Below are positions 31,136 to 40,742 of a stretch of 64,000 nt of DNA, piece after piece. The stretch is from positions 124,001 to 188,000 of the forward strand of contig CAWIHF010000003.1 of the NCBI GenBank assembly GCA_963835885.1. The letters are read 5' to 3'. The translations under genes and the position numbers were made by a program. Under the pieces are notes generated by a model. It ran no database searches and had not been told where the DNA came from. It saw only the letters and a list, made by a program, of their open reading frames with translations. Position 1 is the stretch's first letter; each line of letters begins with the position of its first letter. The DNA comes from Roseiarcus sp963835885 (lineage in GTDB: Bacteria > Pseudomonadota > Alphaproteobacteria > Rhizobiales > Beijerinckiaceae).

Positions 31136-31514
31136 AACCGACGGAACCGGCGGCTTTACGTTGCTCGAGGCGCTCGTGGCCCTGGCGGTGACCGGCGCCG
31201 GATTGGCGGCGATCGGTGCGCTCAGCAACTCCAGCATGCGCGCCAGTCTTTATGGCGAGCGGCATTTTGCCGAGATTGAGAGCGCTCGCGAGATTGTTGC
31301 TGGTCTGCCGGCGCGCAACTCGCTTCGCTTCGGCCGTCTGACCGGCTCTCTCGGCCACTATGCATGGCGTATCAATTCCGCGCCGATTTCGACCGCCGCT
31401 GCAGCCGGCGGAACGCCATGGATTCCCCAGAGCATCGCCCTGCTGGTGCGGTCCCCTTCGGGCGCGATGATCGAGGTCGACACGATCCGTCTCCGCAAAA
31501 TGGCTGCGAAATGA
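31116..31514 (+). CDS. gspI: Type II secretion minor pseudopilin GspI
   Basis: 132 residues with prepilin motif GTGGFTLLEALVALAVTGAG (cleavage after Gly13, Glu at mature position 5). FAEIESAREIVAGLPARNSL follows, in the usual position of the GspI 'A...A..N.L' region. It starts at TTG 31116 and overlaps gspH by 20 bases. Partner of GspJ and GspK at the pseudopilus tip. Confidence 0.88.
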   Translation: MSRSRPETDGTGGFTLLEALVALAVTGAGLAAIGALSNSSMRASLYGERHFAEIESAREIVAGLPARNSLRFGRLTGSLGHYAWRINSAPISTAAAAGGTPWIPQSIALLVRSPSGAMIEVDTIRLRKMAAK

Positions 31515-32233
31515 GGCAAGCGAAACCCGAAGCGCCCCGCGCCGGCTTCTCGCTGCTTGAGGCGACGGCGGCTATCGCGCTGACGACGACGATCGTCATT
31601 GCGCTTTCGTCGGTGACAGGGCAGTGGCTTCCCAACTGGCGGCGCGGCCTCGTCGATCTCCAGCGCGCGGATTTGCTGGGCGTCGGCGTGGAGCGCATCG
31701 TCGAGGACGTGTCAGCCGCCGAGTATGTGACACCTTCGGGCGACGCGCCGGCGCCGCTTTTCCAAGGCAATTCCTCGACGGTGGAGTTCGTGCGATCGGC
31801 AATCGGCCCGAACTCCTATCGTCATCTCGAGGTTGTGCGCCTGGCTGGGACCAAGGACGATCGTGGCCCAGCGCTCATGCGTTCGCGCGCGCCGTTCGCG
31901 CCGACGGCGCCAGGAGAGAAGGTGAAGCCGTCTGCCTTTGGCGACGCCGTCGCTCTCGTTCGCGCGCCGTTCCGCGTTTCGTTCGCCTACGCCGGAAAGG
32001 ACCGCGTTTGGGTCGATACTTGGAAAGGCCAGAAGCGCCTGCCGGATGCTGTGCGGATAACTGTTCGTGATGCCGGCAATCGCGTGCTGGCGGCCTCGAC
32101 TGCGGTCCGGATGAAAGTCACCGCGGAAGGTGTCCCCGAACTCGAGGCGCCCGCAAACGCGGCCAACGTGCCCGCGCCCGTGCCCGCGACAACCTCCGCC
32201 CCGAATGCGCAGGCGACGGGGTCACAGCAATGA
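31511..32233 (+). CDS. gspJ: Type II secretion minor pseudopilin GspJ
   Basis: About 240 residues. Start ATG 31511 overlaps the gspI stop (ATGA). Prepilin motif APRAGFSLLEATAAIALTTT. The middle has LGVGVERIVEDVSAAEYVTP (R/E-rich region seen in GspJ), and the C-terminus is a low-complexity Ala/Pro tail (ANVPAPVPATTSAPNAQATG). An upstream in-frame extension to 31364 is rejected because it would bury the leader peptide. Confidence 0.87.
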   Translation: MRQAKPEAPRAGFSLLEATAAIALTTTIVIALSSVTGQWLPNWRRGLVDLQRADLLGVGVERIVEDVSAAEYVTPSGDAPAPLFQGNSSTVEFVRSAIGPNSYRHLEVVRLAGTKDDRGPALMRSRAPFAPTAPGEKVKPSAFGDAVALVRAPFRVSFAYAGKDRVWVDTWKGQKRLPDAVRITVRDAGNRVLAASTAVRMKVTAEGVPELEAPANAANVPAPVPATTSAPNAQATGSQQ

Positions 32234-32243
32234 TGGCGCTGCG

Positions 32244-33275
32244 ATGACGCCCGAGACCAGATCCGAAGGGCATGCGGATTCGGGATTCGTGCTCGTCGCG
32301 GTTCTCTGGATTCTGGCGGCTTTGGCGACGCTTGCCTCGATCTATTCGGCATACGCGGTCAACACCGTCAACGCGTCGCATGTGGCGGACGACCGCGTGC
32401 AAGCGGAGGCCTCGATACGCGCCGGACTCGAGATGACGGTCTTTCGACAAGTCGCGGTCCCCGAAAAGGTCCGGCCGTCGCAGGGCGCCTTCGATCTTCG
32501 GGTTGGGCGCACCAGAGTGGCGGTCGGCTTTCGATCGGAGGCCGCGCGTATCGACCTCAACGCAGCTCCGGCGGACCTGCTGGCCGGGCTCTTCGCCGCC
32601 GTCGGCGTCGACGCGAAGCTCGCCGCAACCTTTGCGGATCGCGTGATCGGCTGGCGCACCAAGGCCAACGCCAACGCCGCCTCGAACGCCAGCGCCAACG
32701 CCAACGCCAACGCCAACGCCAATGCCGACGACAACGCCCCCGCCAATGCCGACGCCAACGCCAACGCCAATGCCAATGCCAATGCCGACGACGACGCCCC
32801 CGCCAAAGAGGTGCAGCTTTACGCCGCACAACATGTACCTTATCCGCCGCGTCAGGCGCCGTTCGACAATGCGTTGGAGCTTAGCCTTCTGCTCGGACTT
32901 CCCCAGTCTGTTGTCGAGCGTGTGCTGCCGTTTGTCACGGTTTTCAGCGGTCAGCCGACAATCGACGTCTCCACCGCGGACCCGACCGTTCTCACCGCGC
33001 TGCCGGGCATGACCGTTGAGATCCTTGGCAAAGTTCTGAAGGCGCGCGCGAGCGCCTCGACCGACGGAAAAACGCTTCTGACGCTTCTCGGACCAGCGAA
33101 GATTCGCGCCAGCACGGAAAGATCAAAGGCCGTCCGCGCCGCCGTCGAGGTTGACTTCGACAATGGCAGGCGCGTTCATGCGGAGGTCGTGTTTGGTCTA
33201 AAGGATGCGGGCGATGAGCCTTATGATGTTCTCTACTGGCGGGACGATTTCGATGGTCCGATGCAATCCGGGTAA
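32244..33275 (+). CDS. gspK: Type II secretion minor pseudopilin GspK with an Ala-Asn repeat insert
   Basis: About 343 residues. Prepilin motif ADSGFVLVAVLWILAAL lacks Glu at mature position 5, as is normal for GspK. The large periplasmic domain has IDLNAAPADLLAGLFAAVG and, later, a second helix-hairpin-helix-like unit (VSTADPTVLTALPGMTVEIL). Between them the protein is interrupted by about 48 residues of Ala-Asn/Asp repeats (32664-32806), placed right after FADRVIGWRTKA where relatives have a short acidic loop. Frame intact across the repeat. Confidence 0.9.
   Translation: MTPETRSEGHADSGFVLVAVLWILAALATLASIYSAYAVNTVNASHVADDRVQAEASIRAGLEMTVFRQVAVPEKVRPSQGAFDLRVGRTRVAVGFRSEAARIDLNAAPADLLAGLFAAVGVDAKLAATFADRVIGWRTKANANAASNASANANANANANADDNAPANADANANANANANADDDAPAKEVQLYAAQHVPYPPRQAPFDNALELSLLLGLPQSVVERVLPFVTVFSGQPTIDVSTADPTVLTALPGMTVEILGKVLKARASASTDGKTLLTLLGPAKIRASTERSKAVRAAVEVDFDNGRRVHAEVVFGLKDAGDEPYDVLYWRDDFDGPMQSG
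32664..32806 (+). repeat. GCCAAC hexanucleotide repeat inside gspK
   Basis: Tandem GCCAAC/GCCAAT units, interrupted twice by a longer spacer of the form AATGCCGACGACNACGCCCC. This gives a two-level repeat. The unit length is a multiple of three, so copy-number change would keep the reading frame. Confidence 0.9.
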
Positions 33276-33284
33276 GCGCAGCCG

Positions 33285-34352
33285 GTGAGCGTTGCAGCTT
33301 CATTTCTGACGCGTCTGTCGCTCTGGATGGATGACATCGCCGCGGGGCTCAGTCGTCTCGGCGCAATGATGGGGCGTGGCCGCAGGATCGAACTCGTCGA
33401 GCAGGCGGACGGCGCATTCCTGACCGCCGACTGGCGCAAAAGCTCGGCGGTCCCCGTGGACGATCCGCCGCTGCGCGTCGACCGGGACCGCTTCATCGAG
33501 CCGATATCCGAGCGAATGCGGACGCTGCTTGCGCGCAGCCGGATCGATGTAAAGCTCGCGCCCTCTCGCTTCGTCTTCCGGACGCTTGAGTTGCCGCGCG
33601 GCGCCAGTCATTTTCTCGAAGGCGTCGTACGCTCGCAGATCGATCGCCTGACGCCCTGGAGCGCAAGCGACGCGGTCTTCGGCTGGAGCGCGCCCGCGGA
33701 TGCGGGCCCTGATAGAATCGCGATCACAGTCGCAGCCACCGCGAGCGCGCTGGTCATCCCGATCGCGCATGCGCTTGACGCGACTGGGGCAAGTCATATC
33801 CGCATGTCGACGCGAGGAGAAGGGAGCGCCGCCGAAATACCTGTCTTCGACCAACAATCGGAGGGCCGAGACAGCGCGCGCCGTTTGCGTCAAGGCATTA
33901 TCATCGGCTTCGGCCTCTCGGGCCTCGCCTTCGCGCTCACCCTCTGCGTCTGGGTCATTCTCGGCGGCGCCTATCAGACGCGCCTTACGGAATTGCAGAA
34001 CCGGATCGCGGAACGCCGCGCGGCGATGTTAAATCGCCACGACTCGGCCGACGAGCAGGCCGTTCAGGCGCTTCAGGCGAGGAAGCGGACGGCGCCTTCC
34101 GCCGTCATGACTGTCGAAGCGCTGGCGAAGTTACTCCCCGACGACACGCATTTGACGGCGTTGCGCATTGAAGACGGCAAGGTGCAGATCGTCGGCCTTT
34201 CCGGGGAGGCGCCCGCGCTGATCCGGCTTATCGAGCAGTCCAGACGCTTCACGCGGGCGACATTCTTTGCGCCTACCGTCAGAGGTCCCGACCATGGTGA
34301 GGCCTTTCACATCGAGGCTCACATCGAGCCATCATTTGCGGTGATCGATTGA
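33285..34352 (+). CDS. gspL: Type II secretion GspL-like inner-membrane platform protein
   Basis: 355 residues starting at GTG 33285. It has a cytoplasmic actin-like N-terminal part with the conserved FRTLELPRGASHFLEGVVRS and IDRLTPWSASDAVFGW, one membrane segment (IIIGFGLSGLAFALTLCVWV, residues about 206-226), a coiled coil, and a periplasmic PilN/GspL ferredoxin-like domain (TVEALAKLLPDDTHLTALRI). GspL links the GspE ATPase to the pseudopilus. The PilN-like build is typical of alphaproteobacterial systems. Confidence 0.85.
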   Translation: MSVAASFLTRLSLWMDDIAAGLSRLGAMMGRGRRIELVEQADGAFLTADWRKSSAVPVDDPPLRVDRDRFIEPISERMRTLLARSRIDVKLAPSRFVFRTLELPRGASHFLEGVVRSQIDRLTPWSASDAVFGWSAPADAGPDRIAITVAATASALVIPIAHALDATGASHIRMSTRGEGSAAEIPVFDQQSEGRDSARRLRQGIIIGFGLSGLAFALTLCVWVILGGAYQTRLTELQNRIAERRAAMLNRHDSADEQAVQALQARKRTAPSAVMTVEALAKLLPDDTHLTALRIEDGKVQIVGLSGEAPALIRLIEQSRRFTRATFFAPTVRGPDHGEAFHIEAHIEPSFAVID

Positions 34353-34912
34353 CGTTGACATCCACCAATAGGGACGCATCCGGCCGCCGTGAGGCTATGG
34401 CCGTTCTCGTCTACGTTGGCGTCGTGATAGCCCTTTCGGCTTCGTCGCTCTGGTTCGTCGACGATCTGTGGAGCCGATCGAGCGAGATCGCGGCGACGCA
34501 GGAGCGACTCGACCGGCTGACCGAACATTCGCGGCCCCGGCCGCCGGCATCGATTGCCTCCGACACAAGTGTGAACGGTTCACCGTTTCTCGACGGGCGG
34601 ACGATCACAATCGCGGGCGCGGCTTTGGAGCAGCGTGTCGGCGATGCGGTCACCAAAGCCGGGGGCTCGGTCACATCCTCGCAGGTTGAGCTAGACGGCC
34701 CCGAGGCGAAGAACGGTTTCGTCACCCTAACCGCCAGCGTGGATGTCGCACAGGCTTCGCTGCAGACGATTCTTTATGACATCGAGGCGGGGATGCCATT
34801 TCTGTTTGTGGACAAACTTTCGATCCAATCGCCGGAGGACTTCGGCGAGCCAGAGAGCGGTCGTATGCGAATGACGGTCTCGGTTGTGGGACAATGGCGG
34901 CCTTCCAGATGA
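34349..34912 (+). CDS. gspM: Type II secretion GspM-like (GspMb) protein
   Basis: 187 residues. TTG start at 34349 overlaps the gspL stop. One membrane segment AVLVYVGVVIALSASSLWFV is followed by a coiled coil (SEIAATQERLDRLTE) and a small periplasmic domain (GAALEQRVGDAVTKAGGSV, QTILYDIEAGMPFLFVDKLS) characteristic of GspM type b. It pairs with GspL. Confidence 0.82.
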   Translation: MTLTSTNRDASGRREAMAVLVYVGVVIALSASSLWFVDDLWSRSSEIAATQERLDRLTEHSRPRPPASIASDTSVNGSPFLDGRTITIAGAALEQRVGDAVTKAGGSVTSSQVELDGPEAKNGFVTLTASVDVAQASLQTILYDIEAGMPFLFVDKLSIQSPEDFGEPESGRMRMTVSVVGQWRPSR

Positions 34913-35523
34913 GGAGAGTGGGCCCAGCATCTTTCTTTTTCGGCCTCGCCCTTGCGGCAGGGGCGTCGGCGGGTCCCCTCGACGACCGCGCCGGCGCGAA
35001 ATCCGAACTTGAAACCGCCTATGCGCCCGTTCCGCAGGCAGAAAGCGCGGAGGCCGTCCAGCAATCGGCTCGCGCCACAAGCCGCGTCAACCCAGACGCG
35101 GCGGCGCAGGGCGGCAATCCTCTCTGGACGATTCCGCTAAGCTCGCTCACCGCGACCCGAGACCGACCGCTCTTTTCGGCGTCGCGCCGCCCCGCGTCGC
35201 TGGCGGTTCAGCCGGCGGCGCCGCCGCCGGCGCCGCCTCCCGCCCCCGCCGCGCCCGCTTCGCCGACTTTGAAATTGATTGGAACGATCGTCGGCCCCGC
35301 GACGAGCCTCGCCATGGTCAGAGACCCGGCAACGCACGCGGTCACGCGCCTGCGGGAGGGGGAGGAGGCGTCGGGATGGCGGTTGAAGACGGTTACGCAG
35401 CGCTCGATTATCGTCGAAAAGGGTGAGCAATCCGCAGTCCTTGGCATGCCGGAACGGCTCGAAACATCAGGCCAACAAACCGCCCAGGATCACGCGCCGC
35501 TGAAAGACAAAAACCGGGATTGA
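34909..35523 (+). CDS. GspN-like general secretion protein
   Basis: About 204 residues. The start at 34909 overlaps the gspM stop. A signal-type N-terminus (SFFFGLALAAGASAG) is followed by PLSSLTATRDRPLFSASRRP, a proline/alanine linker and a small domain with LKLIGTIVGPATSLAMV and REGEEASGWRLKTVTQRSII. The 'RPLFS.SRRP ... L.G.....A......V..G....GW....' layout is shared by GspC HR domains and Rhizobiales proteins labelled GspN. I favour GspN-like because there is no membrane-anchored GspC N-terminus. Confidence 0.65.
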   Translation: MRRVGPASFFFGLALAAGASAGPLDDRAGAKSELETAYAPVPQAESAEAVQQSARATSRVNPDAAAQGGNPLWTIPLSSLTATRDRPLFSASRRPASLAVQPAAPPPAPPPAPAAPASPTLKLIGTIVGPATSLAMVRDPATHAVTRLREGEEASGWRLKTVTQRSIIVEKGEQSAVLGMPERLETSGQQTAQDHAPLKDKNRD

Positions 35524-35713
35524 GCCTGGTCTATCGTCAGAAGCCGCGCTATCGATCAGCCCGTGGGCCGCTCGCTGCGCTTTGCGAACGGCCTCGTGAG
35601 TCACCCAGCGGGGCTCTCTGGTTTTGAATTCCTTCATGTGTCGGCCGGATAGGAAATTGCTGGCGTATTCGCTCGAGATCGTTGATAAGTGAGGCGTTGG
35701 GGAGTAACGGCCG

Positions 35714-36283
35714 TTGACCGCGACTGCAGATCGGATTGAGCACCTAGGCGTTGGCTGGGCGCGCGCCCTACGTGGCGGCGCCTCGGCGCTCGCGCTCGTC
35801 CTTCTGTGTCTCGCTTGCAGTGCGAGGGCCGACACGCTGAGCGCCGGATTGCGTGAATATCAAAGCCGCAATTACGTCCGGGCGGCGCCGTTGCTGCTCG
35901 TCGAGGCCGAACGTGGCGTGCCGATAGCGCAGACCTACCTCGGCTATATGTACCAGAATGGACTCGGTGTTCCGCGCAACTACACTGTCGCAGCCACTTG
36001 GCTCAACCAGGCGGCCCAGCAGGGCGAGCCGACAGCTCAATTCCTGCTCGGCTTGCTCTTCGACAAGGGATATGGCGTGCCGCAGGACTGGGTGCAGGCC
36101 GAGGTCTGGCTCAATCTCGCTGCGTCGCAGGCAAGCGGACGAGAGCAGGAATACTGGGCGCGCGTGCGCGACGCGGTCGCACAGAAGTTGACGCTTGACC
36201 AGCTTGCCGAAGCCCGACTGCGGGCGTTTGCCTGGGCGCGGATCGCCATTCCGAGTGAAGGGCCTCCCTCGGCGCGATATTGA
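35714..36283 (+). CDS. Sel1-repeat (TPR-like) secreted protein
   Basis: About 189 residues from TTG 35714. A hydrophobic N-terminal segment (ASALALVLLCLACSARA) suggests export. Two Sel1-like repeats are visible: AQTYLGYMYQNGLGVPRNYT with AATWLNQAAQQG, and AQFLLGLLFDKGYGVPQDWV with AEVWLNLAASQA. Such repeats form helical scaffolds for protein binding. Position after the gsp genes may mean an accessory role, but no link is shown. Confidence 0.82.
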   Translation: MTATADRIEHLGVGWARALRGGASALALVLLCLACSARADTLSAGLREYQSRNYVRAAPLLLVEAERGVPIAQTYLGYMYQNGLGVPRNYTVAATWLNQAAQQGEPTAQFLLGLLFDKGYGVPQDWVQAEVWLNLAASQASGREQEYWARVRDAVAQKLTLDQLAEARLRAFAWARIAIPSEGPPSARY

Positions 36284-36344
36284 ATTGAATCCTCCTTACA
36301 TCGGGACCTCGGGCGTGGTCGGTCTGGGAAACGGATCGAAAAAC

Positions 36345-36465
36345 TGAGCTGGACCCCGGATTTGGGACCACTGGCTAAGGTGTGAAATGACCTGCTCTGT
36401 CGCAACCGACGGAGCGAGAAATGACGAAGTCACGCAAGAAGCAAGAAGTTTGATGCGGCGTTCAA
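36345..36465 (+). mobile_element. Remnant of the IS3 element (orfA end only)
   Basis: Begins with the terminal repeat TGAGCTGGACCCC (36345-36357) and matches the reverse complement of about 6670-6786 through the first codons of orfA. It contains a 7-bp tandem duplication (CAAGAAG twice at 36434-36447) absent from the complete copy, and ends abruptly at 36465 where another IS remnant begins. Confidence 0.85.
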
Positions 36466-36515
36466 CGGATGTTCCCCTGTATCAGGCTTAGTGCGCTCCC
36501 GATAACGGGTTGACC

Positions 36516-38270
36516 TTATTTCGCTTTTCGTCGCTGTGGGAGGGTTTTCCTGGTGGCTACGCGGGCCGGGTCGAGGGGCAGCGCGGCGGGAATGGCGACG
36601 CCGGCGGCTTCGAACAATTGGCGCACGTCGTCGCGCGGCGTGGGGACCTGATTGTAGGAGGGCCGACCGCCGATGATCACTTCGACGACGCAGAGACTGG
36701 CGAGCCGGTCGAGGCCTTCCTGCACGGTCAGGTCGATGTCGCGCCAGCGCTGGCGCAGGGCGTGCGCCAGGAGATAGGCCAGCATGACGACGAGGGCGTG
36801 GCCGCGCGTGCGGTTCTCGTCACGCAGATAGACCGGCCGCATCTCGAGCTGCACGGTTTTCGAGTTGCGGAACGCCCATTCGACCTGGGCGAGGTCCTTG
36901 TAGCGGGCGTGCACGATCTCTTTGCCGACGACGGTCTTTGGCAGATCGGTCCTGAGCGCGTAGCAACCATCGAGGCGCGCCGCTTCGGTCAGCGCGGTCT
37001 CGTCCACCGCGACGAAGACGCGCCGCTCCTGTTCGGCGAGCTGAACGAACTTGTCGAGGCCGAGCGTGTGCGCCCGATTCTTCCAGCCTGGCCAGTTGCG
37101 TCTTCGCCGCCGCCTTCGGATGCTCGTTCAAATAGGCGTCGGCCGCTTCGGCGGCGGCTCGCAGGGTCTTGAGCTTGTCCGCCCGCGCGGCCGCCAGTTC
37201 CTCGGCGCGGGCAGGATTGCGGCGCAACACATAACGCTCGCCATCCAAGCCTTCGACCTCGGCCAGCGTCTCCTCGAACAGGTCCATCTGCAACATGCCG
37301 GCCGCGATAGGGAGCGTCTGATACTGCGCTTTCGTGATGGCGGTGATGTAATGGAAGCCGGGCGCCGATTTCCGCGAAGCTGGGGGTTTTGACTTCATGA
37401 CCGGTCTTGGCGAGGCCGAAGATGACTGCGGGCGCTCGGCCCGTCGAAACGGTCGCGGCGGCTTTGTTGACTTGACGAGGAGGGATACGTTTTCGACGTC
37501 GGAGGTGTTGCCTCGGAATATGGGGGACCTCGATCGACAGCGGACGTCCGGGCGGCGTCGGTGAGCAGGCTGTCGAGGGTGGCGTAGCCGGTTCTGGAGC
37601 GGTTGAAGATGCGGTCGAATTGCGCCCGCAACCGCTCGGCTTTCTCGGGGCTGGGGGCGAACTTGTAGTCTTTCAGGCCGCGATAGAACCACCAGATCAG
37701 CGCGTCGATCTCGACGTTTGCCCGACTTGCGATCGCGGGAATTGTAGCCGAACGTTCGGCGGCCCCGCACAAGGCGTGTTCGCCTTCCAGAACGTGCTGG
37801 CGTCGTAGAGAAACACGTCGGGCGCCGAGGCCGCCTCTCTCGGCAAACGGCGCCCCACAAGCGCCCGCGCTCGATGCAATCGGCTTGGCGTGGTCCGAGA
37901 TCAGCCAATCCAGATTGCGTTCAGATGGTTCATCCATCTTCGTGTGACGCAAAAAACCCGTCCATGGCCGGCGAGCTTGTCGATGAGGGCGAGGCTCAGA
38001 TTGCAAGCCCGCATGGAGCCGAGCGCCGCCTCGTTGACCACGTAAAGGCCGCGCCGCCCAGAGATCGCGCAGAACGCCAGGCGGGATCTGCACAGCGCCG
38101 CTTCGAAACGCGCTGCCGTATCGGAGCCATCAGGGTCGGCGACGCCGCTCTGAGTTATCGGGCGCCGGTGTCGTCGACCGTGACGAAGTAAGAGCAACCC
38201 AAACCGCCCCCAGAGGACCCTCCTTCCTCCGGCCCGAACATCTCGCTCGGCGGCCAGCATGCGGCCCACT
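36516..38270 (-). pseudogene. IS1634/IS4-type transposase remnant, many frameshifts
   Basis: Scattered frames give, from the C-terminal side, TDLPKTVVGKEIVHARYKDL, QVEWAFRNSKTVQLEMRPVY, RTRGHALVVMLAYLLAHALR, and further upstream GFHYITAITKAQYQTLPIA, LDGERYVLRRNPARAEEL and NRSRTGYATLDSLLTDA. These are landmarks of large IS1634-like transposases but of a different subgroup from the 28-30 kb copy. At least five frame changes make it a clear pseudogene. Confidence 0.7.
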
Positions 38271-38277
38271 TGGCGCT

Positions 38278-38600
38278 TAAATCACAACGCCCATGCCGTT
38301 GAGCAGCGCAAGAATTTTCTCGATCGTCACATGACACTGATAATGCAGCATCAGAACCACGCGATGCAGTTGCGGGCCATAGCCGCCGACGATGCCGGGA
38401 TTGAGCGGCGCGACCAGGGTTTTCCCATCCGGCGTTTCCCAGCGCTCACGTCGATAGCGCGTCACCAACGGATTCAGAACCAGATCCTGAACGACGATCT
38501 CCTAATCGCCCTTGTGTTTCAGCGAACCAGCCGGCGCCTCGACCTACTTCACGGTTTGCGTAACGTGAATTGTCGAGGTTGTGCCAGCGCCTTCGATGCT
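38278..38600 (-). pseudogene. IS66-like transposase fragment
   Basis: Minus-strand frame: EIVVQDLVLNPLVTRYRRER, then WETPDGKTLVAPLNPGIVGG and YGPQLHRVVLMLHYQCHVTI, ending at a TAA near 38280. This resembles the segment ahead of the DDE core in a subgroup of IS66-like transposases. An in-frame stop near 38503 and loss of the catalytic part make it a remnant. Confidence 0.45.
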
Positions 38601-38620
38601 TGACCTTGCCGTCCTCGCGA

Positions 38621-38839
38621 TTAGGTCTGTCGCCTTGTCAGCGACGGCTTTTGGCGGCCGCGTAGGATTTCTTCATGGCCGTTAGCGTCGGTGACCGAGC
38701 TGTCGACGCACATTTTGGCTAACGCCCCGCTCACCTTCTCGTACTCCGCCTGAACCCGGGTCACTTCGCCAATCAAAGTGCGAACCAGACCGATGAGCTT
38801 GGCCGGTGTATCGTTAAGCCAAAAACGCCTTGAACGCAA
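38621..38839 (-). other. Short unassigned open frame in the IS-remnant zone
   Basis: The minus frame encodes RRFWLNDTPAKLIGLVRTLI and GEVTRVQAEYEKVSGALAKM, with helical character. No family is recognised. It lies between transposase debris and carA and may itself be a fragment. Confidence 0.25.
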
Positions 38840-38946
38840 GAGTAATATGCCGAAATTAGTGGCTACACATCAAACGCCGCAAATTCCGAAATTTTGGCGC
38901 CCAACTGATTGGAATCGCAGCGTCGGCGGCAAATTCGCGCCGGCCC

Positions 38947-40099
38947 TCACCCCGCCTGCGATCCCTCCTTCGCCGCCTCCATCAGGCCGACGAAGCGGCG
39001 GAAGAGATAGTGGCTGTCGCGGGGACCGGGCGAGGCCTCGGGATGGTACTGGACCGAGAAGGCCGGGCGGTCGCTCAGCGCCACGCCGCAGTTCGAGCCG
39101 TCGAACAGCGAGACATGCGTCTCCTTGACGTTGTCCGGGAGGGTGTCGCGGTCGACGGCAAAACCGTGGTTCATCGACACGATCTCGACCTTATTGGTGG
39201 TGAAATCCTTGACCGGATGGTTCGCCCCGTGATGGCCCTGCGGCATCTTCACCGTGCGCCCGCCGACCGCGAGCCCGAGCAGCTGATGGCCAAGGCAGAT
39301 ACCGAACAGCGGGATCTTTGTCTCGAGCAGCGCCTGGATGGTCGGCACGGCGTATTTGCCGGTCTCGGCCGGGTCTCCCGGCCCGTTGGACAGGAAGACC
39401 CCGTCGGGCCGCAGCGCAAGGATCTCCTCGGAGGTCGCCGTCGCGGGGACCACCGTCACCGAGCAGCCGCAGTCGTTGAGCAGTCTCAGGATGTTGCGCT
39501 TCACCCCGTAGTCGACCGCGACCACGTGGAAGCGCGTCTCGAGCCGCTTGCCGTAGCCGCTCTCCGAGAGTCCAGCTCGTTTCGTCCCAGTCGTAGCGCT
39601 GGGTCGAGCCGACGGCCGGGACGAGGTCCATGCCGTCGATGCCGGGCCAGCGAGCGGCCTCGGCGCGCAGCGCGTCGAGGTCGAAGGCGCCGTCGGGCGA
39701 ATGGGCGATGACCGCATTCGGCATGCCGCGCGTGCGGATGAGCGTCGTCAGCGCGCGGGTATCGACGCCGGTGAGGCCGATCAGGCCGCGCGTCTTGAGC
39801 CAGGCGTCGAGCCGGGCACGGGCGCGGAAATTGGACGGTTCGGCAAGATCGGCGCGGAAGATCGCGCCGACGGCGGCCGACGACGCCGCGGCGTTGACCA
39901 CTTCGAGGTCCTCGTCGTTGGTTCCGACGATCCCTATATGGGGGAAAGTGAAGGTGACAATCTGGGCGGCGTAGGAGGGATCGGTCAGGATTTCCTGATA
40001 GCCGGTCATTGCGGTGTTGAAGCAGACTTCGCCGACCGCCGATCCGGCCGCGCCGACCCCGAAGCCTTCGATCACCTCGCCGTCGGCGAGCACGAGCAC
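38947..40099 (-). CDS. carA: Carbamoyl-phosphate synthase small subunit, one frameshift
   Basis: Supplies ammonia from glutamine for carbamoyl phosphate (arginine and pyrimidine synthesis). The N-terminal domain from GTG 40099 reads VLVLADGEVIEGFGVG, GEVCFNTAMTGYQEILTDPS and GLTGVDTRALTTLIR. After a shift near 39570 the class I glutaminase domain follows with the nucleophile Cys in IPLFGICLGHQLLGLA and the catalytic His in FSVQYHPEASPGP. As carA is essential for prototrophy and all motifs are intact, the shift is probably a sequencing indel. The true start may be slightly upstream in another frame. Divergent from yqeY, a common Rhizobiales arrangement. Confidence 0.92.
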
Positions 40100-40238
40100 G
40101 CCGGTGGCGACGCGGGGCCGCCAACCGCCGTCCAGGCCGGCTGCGGTGTTTGGATTATTGCGCTGGGCATGGGCCTGTGCTTAAGCGCCGCGAACTCGGC
40201 CCGTCAAGCGACGCGGCCGACAACATTCGAGGAACCCC

Positions 40239-40706
40239 ATGGCGGATGTGGCGCCGTTGCGCGAGACTGTGACAGCCCGGATGAAAGAGGCGATGAAGTC
40301 CGGCGACAAGGCTCGGGTCGGCGCGCTCCGTCTCATCATGGCGGCCCTCAAGGAGCGGGAGATCGAGGCGCGCGGGGCGGGCAAGATCGTGAGCCGGGCC
40401 GACGAACTCGCGCTGCTCACCAAGATGGTCAAGTCCCGGCAGGAGTCAGCGGCGATCTACGCTAAGGCCGGGCGGGCGGAGCTGGCGGCGAAGGAGAACG
40501 CGGAAGTCGCCGTGATCAACGAGTTCCTGCCGAAGCAGATGGACGAGGCGGAGGTGACCGCCGCCGCCCGGGCCGCCATCGCCGCGACGGGCGCGGCGAG
40601 CGTCAAGGACATGGGCAAGGTGGTCAACGCGCTGAAGGCGGCGCATCCGGGGGAGATGGACTTCGCCAAGGCGAGCGCCATCGTCAGAAGCATGCTGGCC
40701 GGCTGA
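40239..40706 (+). CDS. GatB/YqeY domain protein
   Basis: 155 residues, all-helical YqeY family: LRETVTARMKEAMKSGDKAR, LRLIMAALKEREIEARG, ESAAIYAKAGRAELAAKENA and LPKQMDEAEVTAAARAA, ending DFAKASAIVRSMLAG. The domain also occurs at the C-terminus of GatB, where it contacts tRNA. The free-standing protein's role is unproved but linked to tRNA amidation. Frame intact. Confidence 0.93.
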   Translation: MADVAPLRETVTARMKEAMKSGDKARVGALRLIMAALKEREIEARGAGKIVSRADELALLTKMVKSRQESAAIYAKAGRAELAAKENAEVAVINEFLPKQMDEAEVTAAARAAIAATGAASVKDMGKVVNALKAAHPGEMDFAKASAIVRSMLAG

Positions 40707-40742
40707 GCGAAAAGGCCGCGGCGAAACGTCGCAGAATTAAAA

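Noticed and set aside
35467..35835. Minus-strand open frame between the gspN-like gene and the Sel1 gene
   Set aside because: It overlaps both plus-strand genes, and no homology is recognised.
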